Shown in pieces: positions 10,784-21,469 of a stretch of 64,000 nt of DNA (position 1 is its first letter; each line of letters starts with the position of its first letter). The stretch is from Oscheius dolichura. Lineage: Eukaryota > Nematoda > Chromadorea > Rhabditida > Rhabditidae. The stretch lies in NCBI GenBank assembly GCA_932521035.1, contig OW051495.1:9424001-9488000 (forward strand). Direction: 5' to 3'. The translations under genes were made by a program, and so were the position numbers. Under the pieces are notes generated by a model. The model had not been told where the DNA came from and ran no database searches. It saw only the letters and a program-made list of their open reading frames with translations.

Positions 10784-11419
10784 CTCCCGGGATTTCTTGT
10801 CCTGACTTGGCAGTTTTTAAACGATTACCACAAGCGTGCCACAAATACGCGTATAGTCCGTTTCCAACCCAAGGTTTATTCTGTTTCGAATTTTATATCT
10901 GAAAATCAGGCGTTTTTCCTCGCTGAATGGTTCCGTAGATGAAAAACCTTGAATTGACAACGACTATATCAACATGGCACAAAATATTAGAGGGAAATAG
11001 GACAATAAAGATATTTGCGTTCCACGACTGTACTTTATGTTCAGACACGATATTTTGCTGTCGTATCTCTAAATCGTAATCCGTGAATCTTGATGTCTGC
11101 ACTGTCCGTCTCGTTCCATCTGGGAGAGTGAAGGTCTTCCTCGTTTCACTCGCGCCAAGATAGGCTTCGGTCGCATAGCTTGGCTGTAAAACTGGCTTAC
11201 AAATAAGCATGATACGGGACGACGATCTGATTATCCCGACACGGAGCGGAGACGCCAAAATCGAAAAAACCGTGATTGATGATGCCTGTGCTGTCCGCCG
11301 ACAAAAACATGATGAATTTAAGCGGGTGTCTTCGATTCCTTCATGAGATCTTCCAGTCTTTTTTCCGCTCTCGTTACGAACTTATCCCACCTTCAAACAA
11401 GATACACATTGAAGTTTTG
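10784..11419. other. Spacer containing one edge of a segmental duplication
   Basis: No supported gene. From about 11228 onward it resembles 41896-42084 upstream of the C6 gene at 42085, so the copy boundary lies inside this spacer. Confidence 0.5.
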
Positions 11420-12138
11420 ATGAAGTCCCGACTAGCGATTATTCTCTGGATTAATAATATTGGCTTAACTTATTCATGCATCCGAACTTCGAACGTTGGG
11501 GTGACTACTACCCTTCCAATAACTGTCGCCCCAACAACTGTCGCCCCAACAACTGCCGCTCCGACAACCACCGTTCCAACAACAACTGCCGGTAGGGTTT
11601 GTGTTTTAGTCAGCGGGGCGGCCGAGTCCGTACAATCTTTACTCGAGAGTACTCGCAATTTTGACCGAAGTAGATAAATCAGATCATTAAATGGCCGTTT
11701 ATGAAGTTTCCCATTTCCTAATTTAGCTGCTGCATGTAATATGTGTAATGCCATGACACTTCCCAGCTCTGATCCTAATGACCAGAATACTATGCCGCCC
11801 ATAGCTATGTGAGTTCGCCCTTTTTTACCCATCCCTAGATTTCCTTCCTTTCCAGGCCCGGTCCAAATGATGCTAACGGTTGTTCCGTTTTAAACTTATC
11901 GTGTACGCCGAGACCTCCCATAACAGAAGGCATCATCAACAATTACTCTCCCGACGGAGCAGATATTGGACAGGCAGGAGTGCTGGGTGCAGGAAATGTG
12001 AGTTAGTCATTGTTGACGTGTCACACTTTGGAGTTTTAGCCCGCCACAGCTACATATGTCTGCAACGCAATGGGGCAGTGGACTTTCACCGAAGATATGA
12101 TCACTACGGTCATCGGCACTGCTGTGTGTTTCGGTTAA
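11420..12138 (+). CDS. Secreted C6-domain protein with Thr-rich stalk (copy 1)
   Basis: Four exons: 11420-11591, 11727-11808, 11856-11997, 12040-12138. The product has a signal peptide (MKSRLAIILWINN), a Thr/Pro/Val-rich stalk of TTVAPTT-like repeats, then a nematode C6 domain (Pfam C6). Recognisable blocks are GPNDANGCSVLNLSC, PDGADIGQAG, and VCNAMGQWTF..DMITTVIGTAVCFG at the C-terminus. Spliced phases are consistent and the stop follows directly after CFG as in other family members. Function is unknown; it is probably an extracellular or surface protein with O-glycosylated stalk. Copies lie at 12335 and 42085. Confidence 0.72.
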
Positions 12139-12334
12139 CGAATTAATTAATAAATATTTTTACCAAGGAATGACATGAACATCGTCCCCTGAGACGTCTC
12201 GCTGTGTCTATTTCGCTTTCCTCTTTGGAACTCGTTAATTAATGATGACCGAAGTTCATCCCCCTCCTACGCACTGCCATTCCATCTCGTACCTCATCTT
12301 CTGATCGTCTAGTGAATACACTCTCTCCTCGTGT

Positions 12335-12935
12335 ATGACTCGTACCCCTCCAGTAACTGTCGTCCCAACAACAGCCGTTCCAACAACTACCGTTACAATG
12401 GCTGCCGTTGAAACAACAACAACAACGACGACAACGACAACAATGGCCCCAGGTACGGTTTGCCTAGGAATTGCCATGGAATCACTAATCGAATCTACAG
12501 TTTACTGGTTCTCTATTTCATCTTTTAGCTGCTGCATGTGCTGCGTGTACTTCCACCGGATTCCTTTTCGCTGACCCTAACGATCCGATTTCTGTGATTC
12601 CCGATTCCATGTGAGTTCTTTTTCCCTCCGGAGATTATTTTCATCGCAGGGCTGGTCCAAATGATGCTAACGGATATGCCATTTTAAACTTATCATGCGT
12701 GCCCGTCACACCTGGCTTAGGTGAAGCCATCATGAGCATGTATGGCCCCAACGGAGAAGACAGGCAGGACCGATGGGACAGGCAGGACCGATGGGTCTCG
12801 GAAATGTGAGTTTTCTATTTTTGAAGTGTCACCATTCGGAGTTTTAGCCTGCTACAGCTACGTTTGTCTGCAACACAATGGGGCAGTGGACATTCACCTA
12901 TATGGGGCTTACTACCGTGATTGGCAGTGTTCAGT
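12335..12935 (+). pseudogene. C6-domain gene copy 2, frameshifted
   Basis: Thr-rich exon 12335 to about 12450 (PTTTV and poly-Thr), an exon with a CAAC-type start after CTTTTAG, and an exon with AGPNDANGYAILNLSC. In the third exon the segment matching PDG-DIGQAG in the other copies lacks about 7 bases, so the frame shifts; a GQAGPMG-coding unit is duplicated directly after. The last exon keeps the DNA for FVCNTMGQWTFTYMGLTTV and VQCFG but would be read out of frame. No signal-peptide exon was found. It is most likely a decaying copy. Confidence 0.6.
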
Positions 12936-13055
12936 GTTTTGGTTAATAAATACTATTGGTAGGAGAGACTGTTTGCATGTGTAGATCCTAATGCTAATGA
13001 TAGAGGGAGCGGGGCAATTACTGGTTAACTAATAAATATCTACGGATTTATTAGC

Positions 13056-15216
13056 TCAAGATTGGATAGCAACAACGCCACAAAGAATTAGAATCACCTG
13101 AACATAAAGATAGTCCGATAAATTGATGAATATTCCTTTAATTTTAAAGACAGGACCTCTACTTCCCAGTTTAATAGCTCTTCTAACTGCGAAGGCTGCA
13201 AGGCCCTCGCTAGGAATTAGTTTGTCTAGATAGAAGCCGCGTAATCGCACTGCGGCTTCTTTATATTTTGGACTATCTAAAATCTCCAACTATCTATGGT
13301 TAAATGAAGATCATACCTGCTAAGTTTCTGATTTTATCAGCAAATATCCCAGCCGTTATACTAGTTTTGAGCAGGAGATCACCCATTCTCGTTTGACGGG
13401 CGAATTCAGCATTATGGGGTTGCTCAGCGAAGAGGGGGAGGATTAGAATAGGGACAGCTCCACAAATGGATTCTTGAAGACTGAATTGGCTCTTTCTTGG
13501 TAAAAAGATACAGTAACCTTACCTTTTCAATCCACCATGACTGATAAAGACTTTCGTCTTGTTATGAGCTATCAACTCCTTTTGGGGAGCCCAATCTGTG
13601 AGCATAACATGATCCCCCAGCTCACAAATCTTACTGTAGTTCCCTTTGAAAGTGAAGATTATCCTAAACATTTTCGTCTCGAAAGTGAATAAAAGTGTGA
13701 ACCTATAGTCTCGAAGCATATTGAGCCCCTTGACGACTTCCTTTACAGTTTGGAGAGGAGCATAGTCCCAATCGGCGTGGTTACCAAAAGCTATCAGGAT
13801 CGTCCCTTTCGAACGTGGGTCATTTATAAATTCTTGATACTTTCTTGGAAGAATTGAGGGTCGGGAGCAGAAGAAGCCAACGTGAAGAAGTTGATTTGAT
13901 ACTGAAGGAACAGTTACGGTATTTCGAAGGTGAGTTACCTGGAGCTGGCCACAGAAGACTGTTCAATTCCTCTGTCATGTAGTAAGAAGATTGCTGCATC
14001 AGTTGAGAAATATGGAAATTATTAATTCCCAACAATGGGAAAGACTGAAAATATCTCAATTTGAACACAATTAAGAAGCGGTTGCGAACCTTGGCTGCGT
14101 CATAGTTTGCTACCCGATCCATTAGATAAAAATCCAAGGCTTCTTGAATAAAAACGGTAAATCTTGTGTAGAAGGAGGCTATATTGAATTCTTCTCCATT
14201 TTGGATAAATTTGGAAGGACGGTGGAGCAGTGTACCCCCTAAGGAGAGGTGGTACCTCATCATATTGAGCATAACACAAGTTGAGGTCATTATAAACGGA
14301 GTTCCATGCTGCTTCTTTTGATATAAAGCCAGAGCATGGGAAGAGACGGCGAATAACTCGTCTCCAACTACGAGATCCCAGGATGAATTAAAGATGTTGA
14401 AAAACTAAACGAGTAAGTGGAAAAGTGGCTATGTTCTCTACCTCGCTATAATTATTATGGTACATGTAGTCAATTGCCCGGTCTCCCACCTTCCAGACAT
14501 CGATATTATCCCGGGAATCGTACTGATTACGCCAAATATCCCAATAAAATGTGCTCTCGGAATAATCGACTGGAAAGCGAAGATGTTGAGCTAGGAAAAC
14601 AGGGAGAAACTTACAGGGAAGTTGGAAATATGTATTGGTTATGTTGGGTGGATACGAATAAGGGAGGGAAGAAAGACCCGTCTCCATGAAGTGGACATTA
14701 TGGCCATCTTTTTGTACTCTGGAAGAAATATACATAGAATAGAATAAAGTTCATTCTAAAGATATCGTCAGGTATCCTTTTCTAGCACAGAGGCTCTCTC
14801 CAATATTTCATTGGGAGCACCTTTTTGACCGCTAGACAGTTGTTATCTCCCTTTCGCCTCGAAGAATAAACAAAAATACCGGCTGAATATGATGTCTGAC
14901 CAGATTTTTTTGCTCCAACGTCTAGCAGCTTCTTATTTCTTATTTTTTTGAAAGGCTAGCCAAAAATTGGCAAGGTTGTCAGGTCAGTTCTAATGTGGAA
15001 TGATTCCCAGTCTTTTTACCTTTGCATAAGTGGAAGAATAGAAGAAATATGACTCTTTGAAGAGTCCATCATATTTACGATAATGTCCGTAGTACTAGTT
15101 GGGCTAATCAATTGATTAATGAGAATAAGGGGAATTATTTTGAACATATTTAAGGGAGCTGTTTCAGACGAGTAGGAGTAGGTGCATATGAGATAAGATA
15201 TGAAAAAAATACGCAA
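13056..15216 (-). CDS. UDP-glucuronosyltransferase (nematode UGT)
   Basis: Exons, minus strand: 15216-15020, 14718-14615, 14569-14442, 14404-13939, 13901-13703, 13663-13523, 13480-13317, 13276-13056. All phases fit. It transfers glucuronic acid or another sugar from UDP-sugar to small lipophilic compounds in the ER. Visible marks: a hydrophobic leader, QRVQKDGHNVHFME, INDPRSKGTILIAFG, the donor-binding signature WAPQKELIAHNKTKVFISHGG, LPLFAEQPHNAEFARQ, and a C-terminal membrane helix near IFINLSDYLYVQVILILCG. Introns of 36-46 bp are common. The start is either 15216 or the inner Met at 15147, which also opens a hydrophobic leader. A truncated copy lies at 10075-10783. Confidence 0.8.
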
Positions 15217-15579
15217 GGGATGTTTTCCTCTATTTTGGACGTCAGTCCCCTACCAACCGGCAAATCATTGTTTTCCTTTGATTATCACACAACAGCTGAG
15301 ACGGCAAATTTGACAAGCTGTGAAGAAAAAGATGGTTTCTTTATTGGGGAGTAAAGTTTGTCCCAACTTTCTTACTGTTCCAGTAAAAAAAGTAAAGAAT
15401 AAATGTTTTGTCTGACTCTGATTCACCTGGCAGCCGAAAGTAATGCGCGTTTGAAAAGACTAGTTATTTGTTTGTTATCGACCTCCCCCGATAACCAGTA
15501 TCACGTGTTCGATTTTTTGGGAAGAAGAAAGAGACGGGCACAGGACCAACAGTGCAATTAGACTCTCCCCGACGTTCCA
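15217..15579. other. Divergent intergenic region
   Basis: Lies between the UGT 5' end and the Ly6-like gene. No ORF or repeat is recognised; probably shared promoter space. Confidence 0.4.
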
Positions 15580-16062
15580 ATGCCGTCTCCGTCACAAACC
15601 GCCCTTTTCTCTCTTTTATTTCTTGTCCCTTTCGCCTACTCCTCCATAAAATGCAACAAATCAGTACTCCGCGATGGTAGGATCCTATACAATGGAGGAA
15701 TTGAGACCTGTGATGTTTGTTCGAAGTTCACCGTCCGTACTCCCGGTCAAACACCCGTCTATATTGCTGCCTGTGATACCGTCTGCAGAGAACAGGGCAC
15801 TATTCCCAGTACCTATTGGAAGGTGGAAAACTTCCCGAAGGACCTGGACTTCTCCTTGAGATATCTCCCCTTTGGGATCTATAATTTCCAAGTGGATGGC
15901 TCATGTTGTTCCCGGGATAATTGTAACGACCTGGCGAGTGGGCGCCCAGCGCAGGCGACTGCTCCAAGTTATCCGAGCTATCGGTCCTACCCAGAAAGAT
16001 CAGCAGGACTTATATTTAGCTTATCGTCTATTGTAATCGTATTGTATTGTTACTTTCTGTAA
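15580..16062 (+). CDS. Ly6/three-finger GPI-anchored surface protein
   Basis: A single-exon ORF of 160 residues. A signal peptide (ALFSLLFLVPFAYSS) is followed by a Cys-rich domain beginning IKCNKS, with ETCDVCSKF, a CDTVC pair, and the end signature CCSRDNCND, the C-terminal motif of Ly6/uPAR three-finger domains. A Ser/Pro/Tyr-rich linker and a hydrophobic tail (SAGLIFSLSSIVIVLYCYFL) without a cytoplasmic part suggest a GPI anchor. The start Met sits 15 codons before the hydrophobic core. Ligand is unknown. Confidence 0.72.
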   Translation: MPSPSQTALFSLLFLVPFAYSSIKCNKSVLRDGRILYNGGIETCDVCSKFTVRTPGQTPVYIAACDTVCREQGTIPSTYWKVENFPKDLDFSLRYLPFGIYNFQVDGSCCSRDNCNDLASGRPAQATAPSYPSYRSYPERSAGLIFSLSSIVIVLYCYFL

Positions 16063-17243
16063 AAATGAATGAAGCGAATAAATGTGGGCGAATAGAATGT
16101 TTGTTGACGAAACAAGGGGCAAATAAACGACCAGGGGGCAGTCTTGGCAATGACGGTAGAAATTTGCGAAGAGAACTTCGATCACAAAAAGTTTTGGCAA
16201 GAAAATGTTGCCTAGTCACGGCGACAATCTAATGAAGGGAGTTGTGAAGAGTAATGAAGTTTCCAGCTCATTTCATCTCTTTTCAGGAGAATTCAGTTGC
16301 TCTTCTGCTTTCTAACTTGATTAAGAGCTCGGTTAGCATAAACGTGCCAAAGCTCCTTTCCAAGAAACAGGGCAAAGAGCGTTCCTAACAGCTTTCGCGA
16401 TTCACTTATCCCCAATTAGATCTGCTGATCCATTTCCCGCTGTTTCCACGTGAAATTTTTATTTTTGTCACGTTACTTGTTAGATTCTGGGCCAAATTAG
16501 TGTTTGTTCCTCTTCCCCCTCCATCCTGTATAATTACGAAAATTGGAGGAGGACTCGGTATCAAAATTTAGTATTCCCGGTGCACCACGTTGAATATCTC
16601 AAAGATCTGTCAAACCTCGTCCCCCTCATCATTAATCCCTTCTTGCTTGGACCTTTCAAGTCCAGAAAGTTTCAAAGGTCGCCCTAATAGCTAAGAAATT
16701 CACTGCCTGCGGGCATCCTCTTTCAGTTATTTCCTCTTCTATCCCTCCTGATTTGAATAACGAACTAGGCAAGTTTTGGAACTTTCTTACCTAGGGTGGA
16801 AACTACCGTATCTACTCTATCATGTACCATTATTTACGCCGACAAGTGGAGTACATTCTTGTTGGTGTTGCCGCCCACCCAGTAATAAGTTCATGATGTG
16901 GGCCGCCCGTTGTATTGTTATGGCATCATTGTCGACTCTCTCGTATAAAAGGCCCCCTGTAGATGGAAGAAGGGAAGGTGGCAGTTTAGTCCCGACAGAA
17001 GCCCTTTTTTTAGATTTTTAGCAGGAATTTTGGGAAGTTCAGTCTACAACACAATTGAACGGAACACGGGGGATCTTCATCCAGAATTTTCAAGGGGTAC
17101 AGGTCGGGGTTGGAGCCGGGCCTTGCCCCCCCCCCCCCCCTTTTTTTAAAGTTTTGGCTGTTAGTGGGCGTATTTCCGGAAGATCTCCCTTTCCTTTTCC
17201 ACCTGCTCTATGTATTTTTTTAAATTCTAACGTATACTTGCAG
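16063..17243. other. Intergenic region with TATA-like box and poly-C tract
   Basis: No supported gene. A TATAAAAGG-like sequence lies at about 16943-16952 and a run of about 15 C followed by 7 T near 17127-17148. Both may belong to the promoter or 5' leader of the downstream receptor. Confidence 0.35.
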
Positions 17244-19282
17244 ATGAGAGTCTACTCCGCCTACCACGAGGTCTTCATCTACACTACAACCGTCCTGTCC
17301 ATCTTCTTCAACTGTTTCCTCCTCCTGGCTATCAAGTTCTCCTCCAGCTCCTATATAGGCAAATATCGGTACCTCTCCATGCTCCTGTGTATTTTCAACA
17401 TCTTCTATTCTCTTCTTCAAGGATGGCTGATGCTGGTAAGAGTGGATTACAGTAGAATAATAAAGAAGGACATTCAGATAATCGATGTCTATGACAATTC
17501 TTTCATTGTGATCTCTCCTCTTCATTATTTACCAATCATCGCCGGAAGGATATTATCGGCTCTATTTGCTGCTTGTTTTGCTCAATCTCTATGTCTTTTT
17601 GCACTGCACTTCATCTATCGATATGTCTTTACTGTCAAGTGAGTTCAGTCCAATTCTACAGTACCACCATTACCGGGGAGCTCAAACTGAGGCGCAGTTT
17701 TGAATGTGGTACAATTCCTGCTGCCATCTTATCCAGGATGTTTCCTTTAAACCCAGTGATTCAATAGGTCACAGGTCAGAGCATGATAGACGCATACTTT
17801 GATCGCCGAGACAGAAAAATTGTGTTAATAGCCAATCTTTCCGCTGAATACCAATTACTACCGAGCCCATTTCCGAGTAACGGTGTTCCTAGTGCAGTAA
17901 AGAACCAGGGAAATGAGCAGATCTCTAGCCAGAGAGGATAACATGGTTAGGAATTGGCAGTAGGCAGTCAATGACCAGGCGAATATGGCTACTTTTTGTA
18001 GGGAGGGTTGAGAATAAGGGACGCATGACACATATGCTCAAATCGCGGTGTTCCCCTTCCTTTACCTTATGCACAGAACATCCACAAGAAGTTTACGTAC
18101 TTGGTACTATTTTCCCAGGAACAGGTTAGGGAGGGGGTCGTGAGATCCTTATGAGAACGCTCCAGTTCCTTTGAACCCGGCTACAGTATGCTACAAATGC
18201 TTTTACCTTTTCAGAACGGAGTACCGTTGGATCTTCGACAGTAAGAAGACCATCTGTTATATGGTTCTGTTCAATTGTTTCGTTGTAATTGATTATTTCC
18301 TCGTTTGCTTCTACAATTTTGGAAAATCCGACACCAAGGACCAACATTGGAAACAGCTTCTCTTTCAAAATTATCCAAACCTGAATGTCACTGCTCTTGG
18401 CTATATTTCTGCCTTCCTAAAGGTTATTTTTGTTGTTAATTATATGGAAAACATTGCTTTCAGTCAGGTGATGGCTATCAGACGGGAGATCTAATCGGAT
18501 TACTAAACGTCAGTATCGTAATCGGATCTACTTTTGCAGTTTTGCCATTTTGTGCTATTAGTGAGTCTAGAGAGACCGGATGGGCAAAAGAACACTTGGA
18601 GCTTGTAGGTATCTATAAGAAGTTGGCGGCAGTGGAAGTTTTGAGCGATCGGTTGAAAGCCCAACAGATGAAACTCTTCAAGGTACTCCTCCTTCAGGTA
18701 TGTTCCACAAGAAAGGGCAGCTCTTCCCCCTTTTACCTCTTCAAACCCGCTAAAAAGTTCAAAATGTGTGTATTTTCGCCCCCTAGCAAACATACTGATC
18801 TCTTGTTCTAACTCATCGTGGGAAAGCTCCACACGCCTACCAACACACCCAGCTGATTTGTTCCCTTTTGACTAATGACCATGATCATTACTAAAAACCA
18901 AAGATATCTTCATTTTGTAAGTAACAACTGTTCAGACTGTTCTGGCAATGATCTTCACGTTCGTTCCCTCCTCTGCCATAATTATTGGGACACTCGTCTG
19001 GAAGCAGCCACGTAGGACGACCTTCAGCCAGCCCGTAACAGTATTTCAGGTCTTGGAGAGACGGTTGTCCTACTGCTTACCGTATTTTCCGTGCTGGACC
19101 CGTTAATTCTACTCTATTTTGTCGGTTGTTACCGTAGTGCCGTCAAACAGGCGCTGCATTTCAAATTTCCCTTCAAAGAGGTCTCAACAACGACGGCTGC
19201 CGCTCCAAAAATGAACCAGACTGCGAAAAACGTCAGGAATGTCATCCATGTCAGGAGAACGTCTCGCTCAGCTCCCAGATAA
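17244..19282 (+). CDS. Str-type 7TM chemoreceptor
   Basis: Exons 17244-17638, 18215-18422, 18464-18560, 18609-18697, 18936-19011, 19050-19282; all phases agree and give 365 residues. Features: HEVFIYTTTVLSIFFNCFLLLAI (TM1), FIYRYVFTVK after TM3, YKKLAAVEVLSDRLKAQQMKLFKVLLLQ before TM6 (the hallmark segment of Str/Srj receptors) and TVFSVLDPLILLYFVGCYRSA in TM7. The tail is basic. The ATG directly follows a CTTGCAG acceptor, so a trans-spliced leader or a 5' UTR intron is likely. Intron 1 is 576 bp, long for this region. Probable chemosensory GPCR. Confidence 0.78.
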
Positions 19283-19333
19283 AATAAACTCCTATATAAA
19301 GCTGTTTATTCTCTCTTTTTTCCTTCCATTTCT

Positions 19334-20494
19334 TTAGAAGTAGGGGTTCTTCTTGCAAACGTACTTGCGCATCTGGACATCGCACTCCACATTGTGCCAC
19401 TCTCCCTTCTCGTTCTTCGTGGTGAGACCACTCTTCAGCTCATCTTGAAGCAGCTGAAACATATCCGAATCTTTTAAGAACACAGAGAGAAAGAGTAGTC
19501 TATCTGTATCGGAAAAGACGCGCCGTTATCGCGGAAACGAGAGAGGGCCACGTTGCTACCGGGCTGGGAAGCGGGCAGCTATCAGCCAATGTATTTTGGC
19601 TTGGTAGAAAACTCTCTGATTTAGTCCAGGGAACACGCAGAAAATGATAACAAAAAGGGCAAAATATCATCTATTTTTTAGAGAAAAACACGTGGAAAAG
19701 CCTCAAAATCGAAAGGTTCGTCCAAATTTTAGTGTTTTGGTCAAATGGGAACAGAAGAAGGAATAAAGCCCGTGCCCGCTGTTTACGCACCGTAATTTAT
19801 ATCCTTTTCCACCCAAAAATTAATACTACTCATGCTCACCTCTCCGCAATCTCTCTTGTTAATCTTACTCGGATCTCCCTTGACCCAGTACTGGTAGGCA
19901 TTAGCGGATCCGTCAGTCCACTTCCAGTTGTTTCCTATGAATTGGAGACCAATCCAGGTCATTCCTTCCTCCTTCTGCTTCTGGCCAGACTCTGTCAGGG
20001 CTAAAATTATTAAGAATTAGGCTGGAATAAGAGGGAATTACAAGAAATGAATGTGTTCTCGAAGGTGTTGTGGACAGAGGCCAGATGCCCTCCGAGGGAG
20101 ACGCAGTTGGCCTCGGCGGCGTCGAAGTTCAGCTTGTCACCGGCCTAGAACATTTTCTTGAGGTTATGATCGCTTGGGGACCAGTTACAGAGCCTAGTTC
20201 GATCTTTAACGGGGCTTTCAGAGGCCTAATTAGCCTAGGTCCCGAAGCGAAAAGGTTAGAGAGAGGCTCATTGAAATGTCGCGTTAAGGCCCATATTTCC
20301 AGACTTTCGGTGTTCAGGAAACTCACGTAATAGCAAGAATTGGTCTGTTGGTAATAAATCCATAGGAGATCACACTGTGAGCTACCGAGGATTCCCCCAT
20401 TAGCAAGCAGCAACTCTCCATGTTTGAGTTGCTGCTGGAGAACGAAAGCCGAGCCAGCCGCCAAGAAAGCCACGAATAAAACGGCAGCCTTCAT
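19334..20494 (-). CDS. Secreted C-type lectin-domain protein
   Basis: Exons, minus: 20494-20327, 20144-20042, 20000-19840, 19453-19334; 183 residues, all phases fit. A signal peptide (MKAAVLFVAFLAAGSAF) precedes one C-type lectin domain: CDLLWIYYQQTNSCYY, FDAAEANCVSLGGHLASVHN, TWIGLQFIGNNWKWTDGS, and GEWHNVECDVQMRKYVCKK. The usual EPN/QPD sugar-specificity tripeptide is replaced (WVKGDPSK region) and the WND motif is WHN, so calcium-dependent sugar binding is uncertain. Such small lectins are often secreted by intestine or skin in nematodes and respond to microbes; this is inference. Confidence 0.8.
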
Positions 20495-21469
20495 TCTGAA
20501 AGGCCTATTTATTTTTGAGGAGGGGGTTTTTTATAGGCAAGAGGGAACCGGATAGCACACGAAAATCAAATGAGAGACTGTTCCTGTAATCGGGGCGTTA
20601 TCACTGATGAAGGCAAGAACAGGAGCACATGCAGGGAGAAGGGTGTCCTTTGACTTTAGGCGTCGCTCTATAATTTTTGACGTCAGGAGAAGGGTGCCCG
20701 GTTCAGGGATCAGCGACAACATTCACTCGACTTCATTGGCTGATAGGTTGGCTTGCCGGGGGAGCTTTTCCAAAAACAACAAGTGAAAGAGGGGCCGTGG
20801 AAGAGTTTCTTGGCCCCATCGACGTATTGTTGCTCGAAGACCACGTCCGCCTTGCGCAGGTGCTCAACAGCTCCTGACTCGTCTCCTTTCAGCATGAGGC
20901 TCTTGGTGACGAAGAGCTCGTTATCGGCCAAGTTTGGATGGAGGCCGGCAGTTTTCTTTTAATCATCCTCAGTCACCGATGGCAGACAGCGAAGTGCCTT
21001 GGCCACAAGAGGCATAGTGAGTATGGTGGAGGCGACCCCACATGTGGAATAGCTCGAAGGAGTGTCCATCGTCCGCCTCGCCGTCTTGTTCAATCCCCAT
21101 GCTCCGACAGTTTTAAAGAACGGCAATATTTTTCCGGGGAAATCGGTAGGGAACTTACCCTGTTAGATCTTGGAGCCATGCACCGGGAGGCTGATCGTTA
21201 AGGCGGTATTTGATTCCGTTCCAAATTTGTACCCGGATGGTTGTCTACCCGGAGGCTCCCGGGGGAAGCCCGGGTAGTTAAATTCTTATGGCCACAGCAC
21301 TAGTCAAAATACAGAAATTTGGATTCCCGCTGACAAAAGGAATTGTCCGTCACCTGTTAAAAACTGTCTGCCCGCTTGTCCATACCCCGTTGTATCTCGT
21401 CATCGGTATAAGCCAGTCTCTCCACAAATTTCCATTCATTAGTTCATTCTTGCTATCCGGTGTGCGGTC
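20495..21469. other. Intergenic region with an unassigned minus-strand ORF
   Basis: A minus-strand frame at 20931-20710 (start NELFVTKSLMLKGDESG, charged and non-repetitive) and neighbouring open frames up to about 21160 could be exons of one unknown gene, but no family was recognised. Near 21249-21279 there is a small GC-rich palindrome (CTACCCGG...CCCGGGTAG). Confidence 0.3.

Noticed and set aside
17127-17148. Frameshift-prone homopolymer inside a coding ORF starting at 17055
   Set aside because: The sequence before 17244 is better explained as leader or outron; the receptor starts right after the acceptor at 17243.
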